A stretch of DNA of 64,000 nt from Elymus sibiricus. Its lineage: Eukaryota > Streptophyta > Magnoliopsida > Poales > Poaceae. Of the stretch, positions 30,439 through 40,976 are shown one piece after another (within the stretch, counting starts at the first letter, position 1; every line of letters starts with the position of its first letter). A program made the translations under genes and the position numbers. The notes beneath the pieces were generated by a model, which was not told where the DNA came from, did not search any database, and worked only from the letters and a program-made list of their open reading frames with translations. The DNA is taken from assembly GCA_039707655.1 (NCBI GenBank), contig CM077666.1, positions 298,928,166-298,992,165 of the forward strand, written 5' to 3'.

Positions 30439-30881
30439 CTACTTTGACCTTGCAGCTATCCCGAAACTCGCACGGGCATCGAGGGCTGCATACTTTATCC
30501 GCTCGTAGGTCAATGGATAAATCTCACATCCAGACGTCCTTAATTCCAGCGTCTTGTCGCCCTTGTCAATCTTTGTCCCGAGTACATAATTTGCTACGTC
30601 GAATAAGGATGGTGTTTGTTTGTTACAACCCTCTACAGGAATTTTGGATTGTAGGTCGGCGGTCTTTTTCACATCAAGGTTGTACGGCGCCAGCTTTTTT
30701 TTGTCCCCTTCGATGGCTGCTCCACAGAAGAATATGTCCTCCCGAGACAAGAAATAGTGGAGCTCACCTGGTATGGAGGGCGTGTGCATGATGTGATACA
30801 CTAAAACATCATCTCCGAGGCACAGCTGAAGGACGGCGGCGCGTTGAATCTCCCCAGTGACACGCGTGGTGTACTCTGCGT
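30439..30881 (-). pseudogene. WRN-like DEDDy 3'-5' exonuclease, C-terminal part (split by a Gypsy element)
   Basis: On the minus strand the frame runs EYTTRVTGEIQRAAVLQLC, then FFCGAAIEGDKKKLAPYNLD and YERIKYAALDARASFGIA to a stop at 30439. These are exonuclease motif I (second half), II (Asp in EGDKKKL) and III (Tyr...Asp, the DEDDy form) of the RNase D/WRN family. This family degrades DNA or RNA 3' ends; plant WRN-like exonucleases act in genome maintenance or RNA silencing. The N-terminal part is at 40806-40976, beyond the inserted retrotransposon. Counting the target duplication once, the two parts join in frame with no other lesion, so the insertion is the only visible cause of loss. Length would be about 203 aa, close to single-domain plant homologues. 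Confidence 0.85.
30877..30881. other. Target-site duplication TGCGT, left
   Basis: It immediately precedes the LTR start TGATACGTCC. The identical 5 bases follow the 3' LTR at 40806-40810. Five-base duplications are standard for Gypsy integrases. Confidence 0.95.
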
Positions 30882-32411
30882 TGATACGTCCATTTTGCAT
30901 CATGTATTGCTACTGTTATTTATAGTGTTTTTAATCAATATAACACATTGTGGAGAAATTCTAATGCCTTTTCTCTCTTAATATGCAAAATTTACACAAG
31001 GAGGGAGATTGCCGGCAGCTGGAATTCTGGACCTGAAAAAGCTATGTCAGAGATACCTATTCTGCACATCTCCAAATGAGCTGAAATTTTACGAAGATTT
31101 CTTTTGGAATAAATAAAAAATACTGGAAGCAAAAAGTACCAGAGGGGGCCACCCAGGTGCCCACGAGGCACCAGGGCGCGCCACCCCCCCCCCCCCCCCC
31201 AGGCGTGCCCTGGTACCTCGTGGGGCCCCTGGCCAGCCTCTGGCCCCCATTTTCTGGTATATAAGTGCATTTGCCCTAGAAAAAATATAGAGAAGACTTT
31301 CGGGATAGTGCGCCACTGTCTCGAGGCGGAACTTGGGAAGGAGCACTTTTGCTCTCCGGCGGAGAGATTCTGCCAGGGAAACTTCCCTCGAGGAGGGGGA
31401 AATCGTCGCCATCGACATCACCAGCGATCCTCTCATCGTGGGAGGACTAATCTTCATTAACATATTCACCAGCACCATCTCATCTCAAACCCTAGTTCAT
31501 CTCTTGTATTCAATCTTTGTCTCAAAACCTCATATTGGTACCTGTGGGTTGCTAGTTGTGTTGATTACACCTTGTAGTTGATGCTAGTTGGTTTATTTGG
31601 TGGAAGATTATGTGTTCAGATCTATTATGCTATTCAACACCTCTCTGATCTTGGACATGATTATGTTTTGTGAGTAGTTACTTTTGTTCTTGAGGACATG
31701 GGAGAAGTCTTGTCATAAGTAATCATGTGAATTTGGTATTCGTTCGATATTTTGATGATATGTATGTTGTTGATTCCCTTAGTGGTGTCGTGTGAACGTC
31801 GACTACATGACACTTCACCATCTTTGGGCATAAGGGAATGCATTGTGGAGTAGTAATTAGATGATGGGTTGCTAGAGTGACAGAAGCTTAAACCCTAGTT
31901 TATGCGCTATTCCGTAAGGGGCTGATTTGGATCCATATGTTTAATGCTATGGTTAGAGTTATCTTAATTCTTCTTTCGTAGTTGCGGATGCTTGCGAGAG
32001 GGGGTAATCAGAAGTGGGAGGCTTGTTCAAGTAAGAACAGCACACAAGCACCGGTCCACCCACATATCAAATTATCAAAGTAGCGAACGCGAATCAAACA
32101 AACATGATGAAAGTGACTAGATGAAATTCCCATGTGTCCTCGAGAACGCTTTACTTACTATAAGAGATCGTTCCGGCTTGTCCTTTGCTATAAAAAGGAT
32201 TGGGCCACCTTGCTGCACTCTTTGTTACTATTGCTACTTGTCACTTGTTACAAATTATCTTGCTATCAAACTACTCGTTACCGATAATTTCAGTGCTTGC
32301 AGAAAACACCTTGCTGAAAACCGCTTGTCATTTCTTTCTGCTCCTCGTTTGGTTTGACACTCTTACTTATCGAAAGGACTACGATTGACCCCCTATAATT
32401 GTGGGTCATCA
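30882..32411 (+). repeat. 5' LTR of the Gypsy element
   Basis: It starts TGATACGTCCATTTTGCATC and ends CTTGTGGGTCATCA, 1,530 bp. A TATATAAG box at 31258-31265 lies in a GC-rich segment and is the likely promoter. A C homopolymer near 31184-31200 differs in length from the 3' LTR, a typical slippage site. Confidence 0.95.
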
Positions 32412-32422
32412 AGACTCTTTTC

Positions 32423-32440
32423 TGGCGCCGTTGCCGGGGA
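32423..32440 (+). promoter_or_regulatory. Primer-binding site, tRNA-Asp type
   Basis: TGGCGCCGTTGCCGGGGA lies 11 bases after the 5' LTR. It complements the 3' end of plant tRNA-Asp. The same site serves the second element family at 50760 and, mutated, the gag fragment at 48171. Confidence 0.85.
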
Positions 32441-32517
32441 GTGAAGCGCCTTTGGTGAGTGGAATTTGGTAAGGAAACATTTATATTACGTGCTGAAATT
32501 TACTGTCACTTGTCACT

Positions 32518-35500
32518 ATGGAAAGTAATCCTTTGAGGGGTTTGTTCGGGGTATCTTCACCTCGACCGGAAACACAAATAGTTGCTCCTCAACCTACTGC
32601 ACCTACTGAAAATATTTATTATGAGATTCCTCCGGGTATGATAGAGAAACTGCTAGCTAATCCTTATGCAGGAGATGGAACGGTACATCCTGATATGCAC
32701 TTGATCTATGTGGATGAAATTTGTGGATTGTTTAAGCTTGCAGGTTTATCCGGAGATGGAGTTAAGAAGAAAGTATTCCCTTTATCTTTGGAGGGAAAGG
32801 CATTAATGTGGTATAGGCTATGTGATGATACTGATACATGGGACTGGAACCGATTGAAACTAGAATTCCATCAGAAATTTTATCCTATGCATTTGGTTCA
32901 TCGTGATCGGAATTATATATATAATTTTTGGCCTTGTGAAGGAGAAATCATCGCTCAAGCTTGGGGGAGGCTTAAGTACATGATGTACACATGCCCCAAT
33001 CATGAGCTCTCAAAAGAAATTATCTTACAGAATTTTTATGCTCGGCTTTCTCATGATAATCAAACTATGCTCGATTCTTCTTCGACTGGCTCCTTTATGA
33101 AGAAAACTATTGAATTCAGATGGGATCTTCTAGAAAGAATTAAACGCAACTCTAAAGATTGGGAACTCGACAAAGGTAATGAGTCAGGTATAATACTTGA
33201 GTTCGATTGTGTTAAATCTTTTATGGCCACTGATGCTTTTCATAAGTTTAGCACTAAATATGGACTTGACTCTGAGATAGTAGCTTCCTTTTGTGAATCA
33301 TTTGCTAATCATGTTGATCTCCCTAAGGAGAAGTGATTTAAATATCATCCCCATGTTAAAGAAAAGATTGAGGAACCTGTTAGTGGTAAAGAAGAAACAA
33401 TTGTTTACCATGTTGATCCAGTTGTGCCTACTGCTTATATTGAGAAACCACCTTTTCCCGTTAGGATTAAGGAACATGCTAAAGCTTCAACTGTGGTTAA
33501 CAAAAGTAATATTAGAGCACCTAGACCCTCTGAACAAATTAAAGTTGAACCTGATGTTGCTATGGTTAAAGATCTCTTAGTCGATAATATAGATGGGCAT
33601 GTTATTTACTTTTGTGAGGAGGCTGCTAGAATTGCTAAACCTGTTAGAAATGAACGAGATAAGTTAGACAAGAACAAGCCCGTAGTTGGTATGCCTGTTG
33701 TTTCTGTTAAGATTGGAGATCATTGCTATCATGGTTTGTGTGACATGGGTGCTAGTGTGAGTGCTATTCCATTTTCTTTATACCAAGAAGTAATGCATGA
33801 AATTGCACCCGTTGAGATTGAAGATATTGATGTCACTATTAAGCTTGCGAATAGAGATACTATTACACCGATTGGGATTGTTAGAGATGTTGAAGTCTTG
33901 TGTGGAAAAATCAAATATCCTACTAATTTCTTAGTACTTGGTTCACAACAAGATAATTTTTGTCCCATTATATTTGGTAGACCTTTCTTGAATACCGTTA
34001 ATGCTGAAATTGATTGTGTTAAAGAAAAGGTTCGAGTTAAGTTTGGTGATATATCTCATGAGTTTAATTTCTCCAAGTTTCGTAGACAACCTCATGATAA
34101 ATAATTGCCTAGTAAAGATGAAATTATTGGTCTTGCTTCTATTACCATACCTCCTACTGATCCGTTAGAACAATATTTGCTAGACCACGAAAACGATATG
34201 CATATGACTGAAAGAAATGAAATAGATAGGATGTTCTTTGATCAACCACCTATTCTTAAACATAATTTTCCTGTTGAAACTCTTGGAGGCCCTCCTCCAC
34301 CTAAAGGTGATCCTGTATTTGAATTAAAGCAATTGCCTGATACATTGAAATATGCTTATCTTGATGAAAAGAAGATATATCCTGTTATTATTAGTGCTAA
34401 CCTTTCAGCGCATGAAGAAAAGAGATTACTAAAAACTCTGAGGAAGCACCATGCTGCTATTGGATATACTCTTGATGATCTTAAGGGCATTAGTCCCACT
34501 CTATGTCAGCACAAAATTAATATGGAGCCTGATGCTAAACCAATTGTCGATCACCAACGACGATTAAATCCTAAGATGAAAGAGGTGGTAAGAACCGAAA
34601 TATTAAAACTTCTGGAAGCAGGTATAATCTATCCCATAGCTGATAGTAGATGGGTAAGTCCCGTTCATTGTGTCCCTAAGAAAGGAGGTATTACCGTTGT
34701 TCCTGATGATAAAAATGAACTCATTCCACAAAGAATCGTAACCGGTTATAGGATGGTAATTGATTTTAGAAAATTAAACAAAGCTACTAGAAAAGATCAT
34801 TATCCCTTACCTTTTATTGATCAAACGTTATAAAGATTATCTAAGCATACACACTTTTGTTTTCTAGATGGTTATTCTGGTTTTTCTCAAATACCCGTAT
34901 CACAACCCGATCAAGAGAAAACCACCTTCACTTGTCTTTTTGGAACTTATGCTTATAGACGTATGCCTTTTGGTTTATGCAATGCACCTGCTACCTTTCA
35001 AAGATGTATGACTGCTATATTCTCTGACTTTTGTGAAAAGATTGTTGAGGTGTTCATGGATGATTTTTCTGTTTACGGAACTTCTTTTGATGATTGCTTA
35101 AGCAACCTTGATCGAGTTTTGCAGAGATGTGAAGAAACTAATCTTGTCTTGAATTGGGAGAAGTGCCACTTTATGGTGAATGAAGGCATTGTCTTGGGGC
35201 ATAAAATTTCTGAAAGAGGTATTGAAGTTGATAAAGCTAAGGTTGATGCTATTGAGAAAATGCCATGTCCTAAAGATATTAAAGGTATAAGAAGTTTCCT
35301 AGGTCATGCTGGTTTCTGTAGGAGATTTATTAAAGACTTCTCTAAAATTTCTAGGCCTCTTACCAATCTTTTGCAAAAAGATGTTCCATTTGTTTTTGAT
35401 GATGATTGTCTAGAAGCCTTTGAAACACTTAAGAAAGCCTTAACCACTGCACCTATTGTTCAACCACCTGATTGGAACTTGCCTTTTGAAATAATGTGTG

Positions 35501-37259
35501 ATGCTAGTGATTATGCTGTTGGTGCTGTTCTAGGACAGAGAGTTGATAAGAAATTAAATGTTATCCATTATGCTAGTAAAACTCTAGACAGTGCCCAAAG
35601 AAATTATGCCACTACTGAAAAGGAATTTCTAGCAGTTGTGTTTGCATGTGATAAATTCAGATCTTACATAGTTGATTCTACAGTAACTGTTCACACCGAT
35701 CATGCTGCTATTAAATATCTTATGGAGAAGAAAGATGCTAAACCTAGACTCATTAGGTGGGTTTTGTTGCTACAAGAATTTGACTTGCATATTACTGATA
35801 GGAAGGGAGCTGAGAATCCCGTAGCAGATAATTTGTCTAGAATGGAAAATGTTCTTGATGACCCACTACCTATTAATGATGATTTTCCTGATGAACAATT
35901 AGCTGTCATAAATGCTTCTCATAATACCCCATAGTATGCAGACTATGCTAATTATATTGTTGCTGAATACATATCACCTAGTTTCACATACCAACAAAAG
36001 AAAAAGTTCTTCTTTGATTTAAGACATTACTTCTGGGATGACCCACATCTTTATAAAAAAGGAGTAGATGGTATTATTAGACGTTGTATACCTGAGCATG
36101 AACAGGAACAAATCCTACAGAAGTGTCACTCCGAGGCTTATGGAGGACACTATGCGGGAGACAAAACTGCACATAAGGTATTGCAATCTGGTTTTTATTG
36201 GCCTACTCTTTTCAAGGATGCTCATAAGTTTGTCTTATCTTGTGATGAATTTCAAAGAATTGGTAATGTTGGTAGACGTCAAGAAATGCCTATGAATTAT
36301 TCACTTGCTATTGAACCATTTGATGTTTGGGGATTCAATTTTATGGGACCTTCTCCTAAATCCAATGGGTATACTCATATTTTAGTTGCGGTTGATTATA
36401 TTACTAAGTGGGTAGAAGCTATTCCAACTAGTAGTGCTGATCATAACACTTCTATTAAAATGCTTAAAGAAGTTATTTTCCCGAGGTTTGGAGTCCCTAG
36501 ATATTTAATGACTGATGGTGGTTCACATTTTATTCATGGTGCATTCCGTAAATTGCTTGCTAAATATGATGTCAACCATAGAATTGCATCTCCTTATCAC
36601 CCTCAAACTAGTGGTCAAGTTGAATTGAGCAATAGAGAAATAAAATTAATTTTGCAAAAAACCGTCAATAGATCTAGAAAGAATTGGTCTAAGAAACTTG
36701 ACGATGCATTATGGGCATATAGAACTGCTTATAAAAATCCTATGGGTATGTCTCCTTATAAAATGGTTTATGGAAAAGCATGTCATTTACCTCTTGAGTT
36801 AGAACATAAAGCATATTGGGCAATTAAAGAACCAAATTATGATTTTAAACTTGCCGGTGAAAAGAGGTTATTTGTATTAGCTCATTAGATGAATGGAGAA
36901 CCCAAGCTTATGAAAATGCCAAATTATTTAAAGAAAAAGTTAAAAGATGGCATGATAGAAGAATTCAAAAACGGGAATTTAAAGTAGGTGAGCAAGTTCT
37001 ATTATACAATTCTCGTTTGAGATTCTTTGCGGGAAAACTTCTCTCTAAATGGGAAGGACCGTATATCATCGAAGAAGTTTATCGTTCTGGAGCCATCAAA
37101 ATAAATAACTCCGAAGGCACTAATCCAAGAGTGGTGAATGTGCAAAGAATTAAGCACTATATTTCAGGTACTCCCATTAATGTTGAAACTAATATTATTG
37201 AAACAATTACACCGGAGGAATACATAAGAGAGACCTTCCGAAACACTCTAGAACCCTGA
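32518..37259 (+). pseudogene. Gypsy gag-pol, interrupted by four stops and a frameshift
   Basis: One frame from Met 32518 runs to 36888, with stops at 33334 (TGA), 34102 (TAA), 34831 (TAA) and 35932 (TAG). Near 36868 the frame shifts, and the integrase tail continues to 37259. Gag covers about 32518-33330. The protease active site is DMGAS near 33745. Reverse transcriptase has [23 protein letters not shown] and the FMDD catalytic motif near 35056. RNase H has [13 protein letters not shown] and [10 protein letters not shown]. Integrase has its HHCC finger with the last Cys replaced by Phe (CDEFQ), and catalytic Asp, Asp and Glu in [17 protein letters not shown] and VELSNREIK. Two of the stops fit G-to-A changes of TGG codons. 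Confidence 0.92.
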
Positions 37260-37334
37260 AAAGGAAGAGGTATGTGATACGGTAAGTAATCCAACTCCAA
37301 AAATTCCATAAAAATATTTTCTGTCAGTTTTGGA

Positions 37335-37724
37335 ATGTTAGAAAAAATTAAAAAAATAAGAAACAGCAGAGGGGACCCACCTGGTGCCCACGAGGCACCA
37401 GGGCCCCAGGAGGAGGACAAGGTCGAGGAAGTTGCAGGAGCCCAGGCTCCGGAAGGAGGGCAAGCCATCCCCATGGAGGAGACCGCGGAGAAGGGAGATA
37501 CCCTTCAACCTTTGTATGATCATCTCTCCCCATCCGTAATTGAAGCCCTAAGAGTCTTTGAAATAGTTAGTGTTCAGAATACATCTCTCACTCGTGAAGT
37601 TATTTTGTTGGAAGAGCAAAACATCGCCCTTCGGAGCATCAACCGCAGATTGATGTATCTGCTTGAGCTGAAGGACAAGCTCGCCACTTCACCATCACCA
37701 CCATCACCAAAGAAGGAGACTTGA
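37335..37724 (+). CDS. Small ORF downstream of integrase, 129 aa
   Basis: The frame has a basic start (MLEKIKKIRNSRGD), an acidic Pro/Glu-rich centre and a leucine-rich helix (LLEEQNIALRSINRRLMYLL), then ends KKET. No known domain was recognised. Extra short ORFs after integrase occur in several plant Gypsy lineages. The frame is intact although the neighbouring pol is not; chance survival cannot be excluded. Confidence 0.4.
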   Translation: MLEKIKKIRNSRGDPPGAHEAPGPQEEDKVEEVAGAQAPEGGQAIPMEETAEKGDTLQPLYDHLSPSVIEALRVFEIVSVQNTSLTREVILLEEQNIALRSINRRLMYLLELKDKLATSPSPPSPKKET

Positions 37725-37737
37725 GCACATGGGTATA

Positions 37738-37777
37738 GGCACTCCCCTTGGCTTGTGCCAAGCTTGGGGGAGGTGCC
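37738..37777 (+). other. Hairpin containing AAGCTTGGGG after the last element ORF
   Basis: GGCACTCCCC pairs with GGGGGAGGTGCC around an inner TTGGC/GCCAA stem. The 3' arm contains AAGCTTGGGGG, the same word as the polypurine tract at 39262-39274 and the hairpin modules of the 49-64 kb element. It starts about 14 bases after the stop of the 37335 ORF. Confidence 0.6.
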
Positions 37778-38407
37778 CCGGTATCGTATCACCATCACTT
37801 TTATTATCTTTACCTATTTTTAGTTCGCTCCTTAGTTATTTCATGATTTAGTTGAATAAAAGTTTAGTATGATCTATTTTCGAGTGTTAGCTTTGTGATC
37901 TATCTATCTATGTAATCGAGTTGAGGGTTATATAATAAAGAGTAGTTTGAGTTTTTGCTTCTTTACTTTCATGTTCCAATTCTAGCAATAAAAATAATGA
38001 AAAAGATCATATGCTAATCTTATGGAAAGTAATGAAATTACATAAAGAAAAGTATAAGTGGTAAAATTTATTGGAAGTTAACAAACATAGCATTAGTCAA
38101 TGATGCAATTCATGAAAGAATTAATAAGGGAAGAGAAGATTGACATGCAAATATACTATCTTGGACATCTTTTATGATTGTGAGCCCCCATTAAGTATTT
38201 TATGCCAAATTGTTGATGTTGGACAAGGAAGACAACGTAATGAATTATGTTTGTTCATATTCACATAGAAGTTATATTGTTATAGATCCTCCAACATGTG
38301 GTGCTTGCCCAATATCTTTGCTTGCCAAAAATCCGCACCAAGTAGAGATACTACTTGTGCATCCAAAACCTTTAAACCCAGTTTCATGTCATGAGAGTCC
38401 ACTATAT

Positions 38408-38644
38408 CTACCTATGGATTGAATAAGATCCTTCAAGTAAGTTGTCATCGGTGCAAAAAGCAATAAAAATTGCCTCTAAATATGTCTGAACTTTTATTGT
38501 AAGGGAAATAAGCTTTGTACAAACTTGTGATGGTAAAGAAATAAAAGCGACAGACTGCATAATAAAGGTTGCTATCACAAGGGGCAATATAAAGTGACGT
38601 TCCTTTGCATTAAGAGCTCTTGCATACAACAACAAAAAGCGCAT
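38408..38644 (-). CDS. Conserved antisense ORF in the element's 3' region
   Basis: Its 78 residues start MRFLLLYARALNAKERHFIL and contain ATFIMQSVAFIS, a hydrophobic, possibly membrane-spanning stretch. Versions with the same start and core occur at 54367-54567 and 60391-60591 in the other element. Antisense ORFs are known in the 3' regions of some plant Gypsy lineages. No function is assigned. Conservation may simply reflect shared nucleotide sequence. Confidence 0.35.
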   Translation of the reverse strand: MRFLLLYARALNAKERHFILPLVIATFIMQSVAFISLPSQVCTKLISLTIKVQTYLEAIFIAFCTDDNLLEGSYSIHR

Positions 38645-39261
38645 GACAACATCTGCTTCCCTCTGCGAAGGGCCTATCCTTTACTTTTATGTATTTACTT
38701 TTTATGCAAGAGTCAATAGTGTTCTCCTCTACTTCCTTTTTATTTTTCTCTTCTGTAAGCATCATGTGGTGGGGAAAGATCTAAGCATATATATCTAGTT
38801 GGATATGAGTGATCATGAGTTATTATTGTTGACATCACCCTTGAGGTGAATAAGTTGGGAGGCGAACTCACAAGCCCCTATCTTTCTATGTGTCTGGCTG
38901 GAACTTTTTGCTCCATATATATGTTGTGAGTGTTAGCAATCATAGAAGACTAAATGATGGTTGAGTATGTGGACTTGCTGAAAAGCTCCTACATAAGACC
39001 CTTCCTGAAAATATGATGAATTGCAATTGCATTGTTGACTGAGAACATAGTTTGTTAGTTTTCAAGAAAGTTTATGCCTTACACTCCATTGTTGTGATGA
39101 AATGCTACTTGCTCATGAGAAGTTTATGATAATAAATATTGCTGTTATAATAATGATCATGATGCTACTATGTCCGTATTTTGTTTTTATCGACACCTCT
39201 CTCTCTAAACATGTGGACATGATTATCGATATCAGCTTTCGCTTGAGGACAAGCGAGGTCT

Positions 39262-39275
39262 AAGCTTGGGGGAGT
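39262..39275 (+). promoter_or_regulatory. Polypurine tract
   Basis: AAGCTTGGGGGAGT directly abuts the 3' LTR. Its purine-rich GGGGGAG is the expected plus-strand primer. Confidence 0.8.
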
Positions 39276-40805
39276 TGATATGTCCATTTTGCATCATGTT
39301 TTGCTACTGTTATTTATAGTGTTTTTAATCAATATAACACTTTGTGGAGCAATTCTAATGCCTTTTCTCTCTTAATATGCAAGATTTACACAAGGAGGGA
39401 GATTGCCGGCAGCTGGAATTCTGGACCTGAAAAAGCTATGTCAGAGATACCTATTCTGCACATCTCCAAATGAGCTGAAATTTTACGAAGATTTATTTTG
39501 GAATAAATAAAAAATATTGGAAGAAAAAAGTACCAGAGGGGGCCACCCAGGTGCCCATGAGGCACCAGGGCGCGCCATCCTCCCCCCCCCCCCCAGGCGC
39601 GCCCTGGTACCTCGTGGGGCCCCTGGCCAGCCTCTGGCCCCCATTTTCTGGTATATAAGTGCATTTACCCTAGAAAAAATATAGAGAAGACTTTCGGGAT
39701 GGTGCGCCGCCGCCTCGAGGCGGAACTTGGGCAGGAGCACTTTTGCTCTTCGGCGGAGAGATTCTGCCGGGGAAACTTCCCTCCGGGAGGGCAAAATCGT
39801 CGCCATCGACATCACCAGCGATCCTCTCATCGTGGGAGGACTAATCTTCATCAACATCTTCACCAGCACCATCTCATCTCAAACCCTAGTTCATCTCTTG
39901 TATTCAGTCTTTGTCTCAAAACCTCAGATTGGTACCTGTGGGTTGCTAGTAGTGTTGATTACACCTTGTAGTTGATGCTAGTTGGTTTATTTGGTGAAAG
40001 ATTATATGTTCAGATCTATTATGCTATTCAACACCTCTCTGATCTTGGACATGATTATGTTTTGTGAGTAGTTACTTTTGTTCTTGAGGACATGGGAGAA
40101 GTCTTGTCATAAGTAATCATGTGAATTTGGTATTCGTTCGATATTTTGATGATATGTATGTTGTTGATTTCCTTAGTGGTGTCGTGTGAATGTCGACTAC
40201 ATGACACTTCACCATCTTTGGGCCTAAAGGAATGCATTGTGGAGTATTAATTAGATGATGGGTTGCTAGAGTGACAGAAGCTTAAACCCTAGTTTATGCG
40301 CTATTCCGTAAGGGGCTGATTTGGATCCATATGTTTAATGTTATGGTTAGAGTTATCTTAATTCTTCTTTCGTAGTTGCGGATGCTTGCGAGAGGGGGTA
40401 ATCATAAGTGGGAGGCTTGTGCAAGTAAGAACAGCACCCAAGCACCGGTCCACCCACATATCAAATTATCAAAGTAGCGAACACGAATCAAACAAACATG
40501 ATGAAAGTGACTAGATGAAATTCCCATGTGTCCTCGAGAATGCTTTACTTACTATAAGAGATCGTTATGGCTTGTCCTTTGCTATAAAAAGGATTGGGCC
40601 ACCTTGCTGAACTCTTTGTTACTATTGCTACTTGTCACTTGTTACAAATTATCTTGCTATCAAACTACTCGTTACCGATAATTTTAGTGCTTGGAGAAAA
40701 TACCTTGCTGAAAACCGCTTGTCATTTCCTTCTGCTCCTCATTGGGTTCGACACCCTTACTTATCGAAAGGACTACGATTGATCCCCTATACTTGTGGGT
40801 CATCA
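39276..40805 (+). repeat. 3' LTR of the Gypsy element
   Basis: It starts TGATATGTCCATTTTGCATC and ends GGGTCATCA, 1,530 bp. The TATA box is conserved at 39652-39659. Differences from the 5' LTR are scattered substitutions and the C-tract length. Confidence 0.95.
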
Positions 40806-40810
40806 TGCGT
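40806..40810. other. Target-site duplication TGCGT, right
   Basis: It directly follows the 3' LTR end GGGTCATCA and matches 30877-30881. Confidence 0.95.
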
Positions 40811-40976
40811 CGAGACCAACGATCTTCATCTCCACATTTTCGAGGGAGTTGGATACATTGTTGATCCACTCCCGAACAACCCTTGCGTGGTCGGTGACGG
40901 TGGCGGCTATCCTCAACAAGCCTTCGCTGATCACATGTTTGACGCTAAAAACCTGCATACGGATCTCTTTCTCCAT
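40806..40976 (-). pseudogene. WRN-like exonuclease, N-terminal part
   Basis: A Met at 40976 opens MEKEIRMQVFSVKHVISEGL, continues through VVREWINNVSNSLENVEMK, and reaches VGLDA exactly at the retrotransposon border. GLD is the start of catalytic motif I (DxE); the matching Glu is the first codon on the far side of the element, after the target duplication. The N-terminal region before the domain is short, as in single-domain plant members. The start was chosen because upstream sequence in this frame has no protein-like content. Confidence 0.8.

Larger units (their letters stand above)
30882..40805 (+). mobile_element. Complete Ty3/Gypsy LTR retrotransposon, 9,924 bp, coding frame disabled
   Basis: The element has two 1,530-bp LTRs with TG...CA ends, a tRNA-Asp-type primer-binding site, a gag-pol frame in the order protease, reverse transcriptase, RNase H, integrase (Gypsy order), a long 3' non-coding region, a polypurine tract and a 5-bp target duplication. 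The LTRs differ by a few percent by eye, so insertion was not very recent. Four stop codons and one frameshift make it unable to encode its own proteins. It sits inside the WRN-like exonuclease gene in the opposite orientation. Confidence 0.95.

Noticed and set aside
30992..31270. Minus-strand ORF across the C-tract in the LTR (and 39386-39664)
   Set aside because: It is a Gly-rich product of the C homopolymer within the LTR, and its reading frame depends on tract length.
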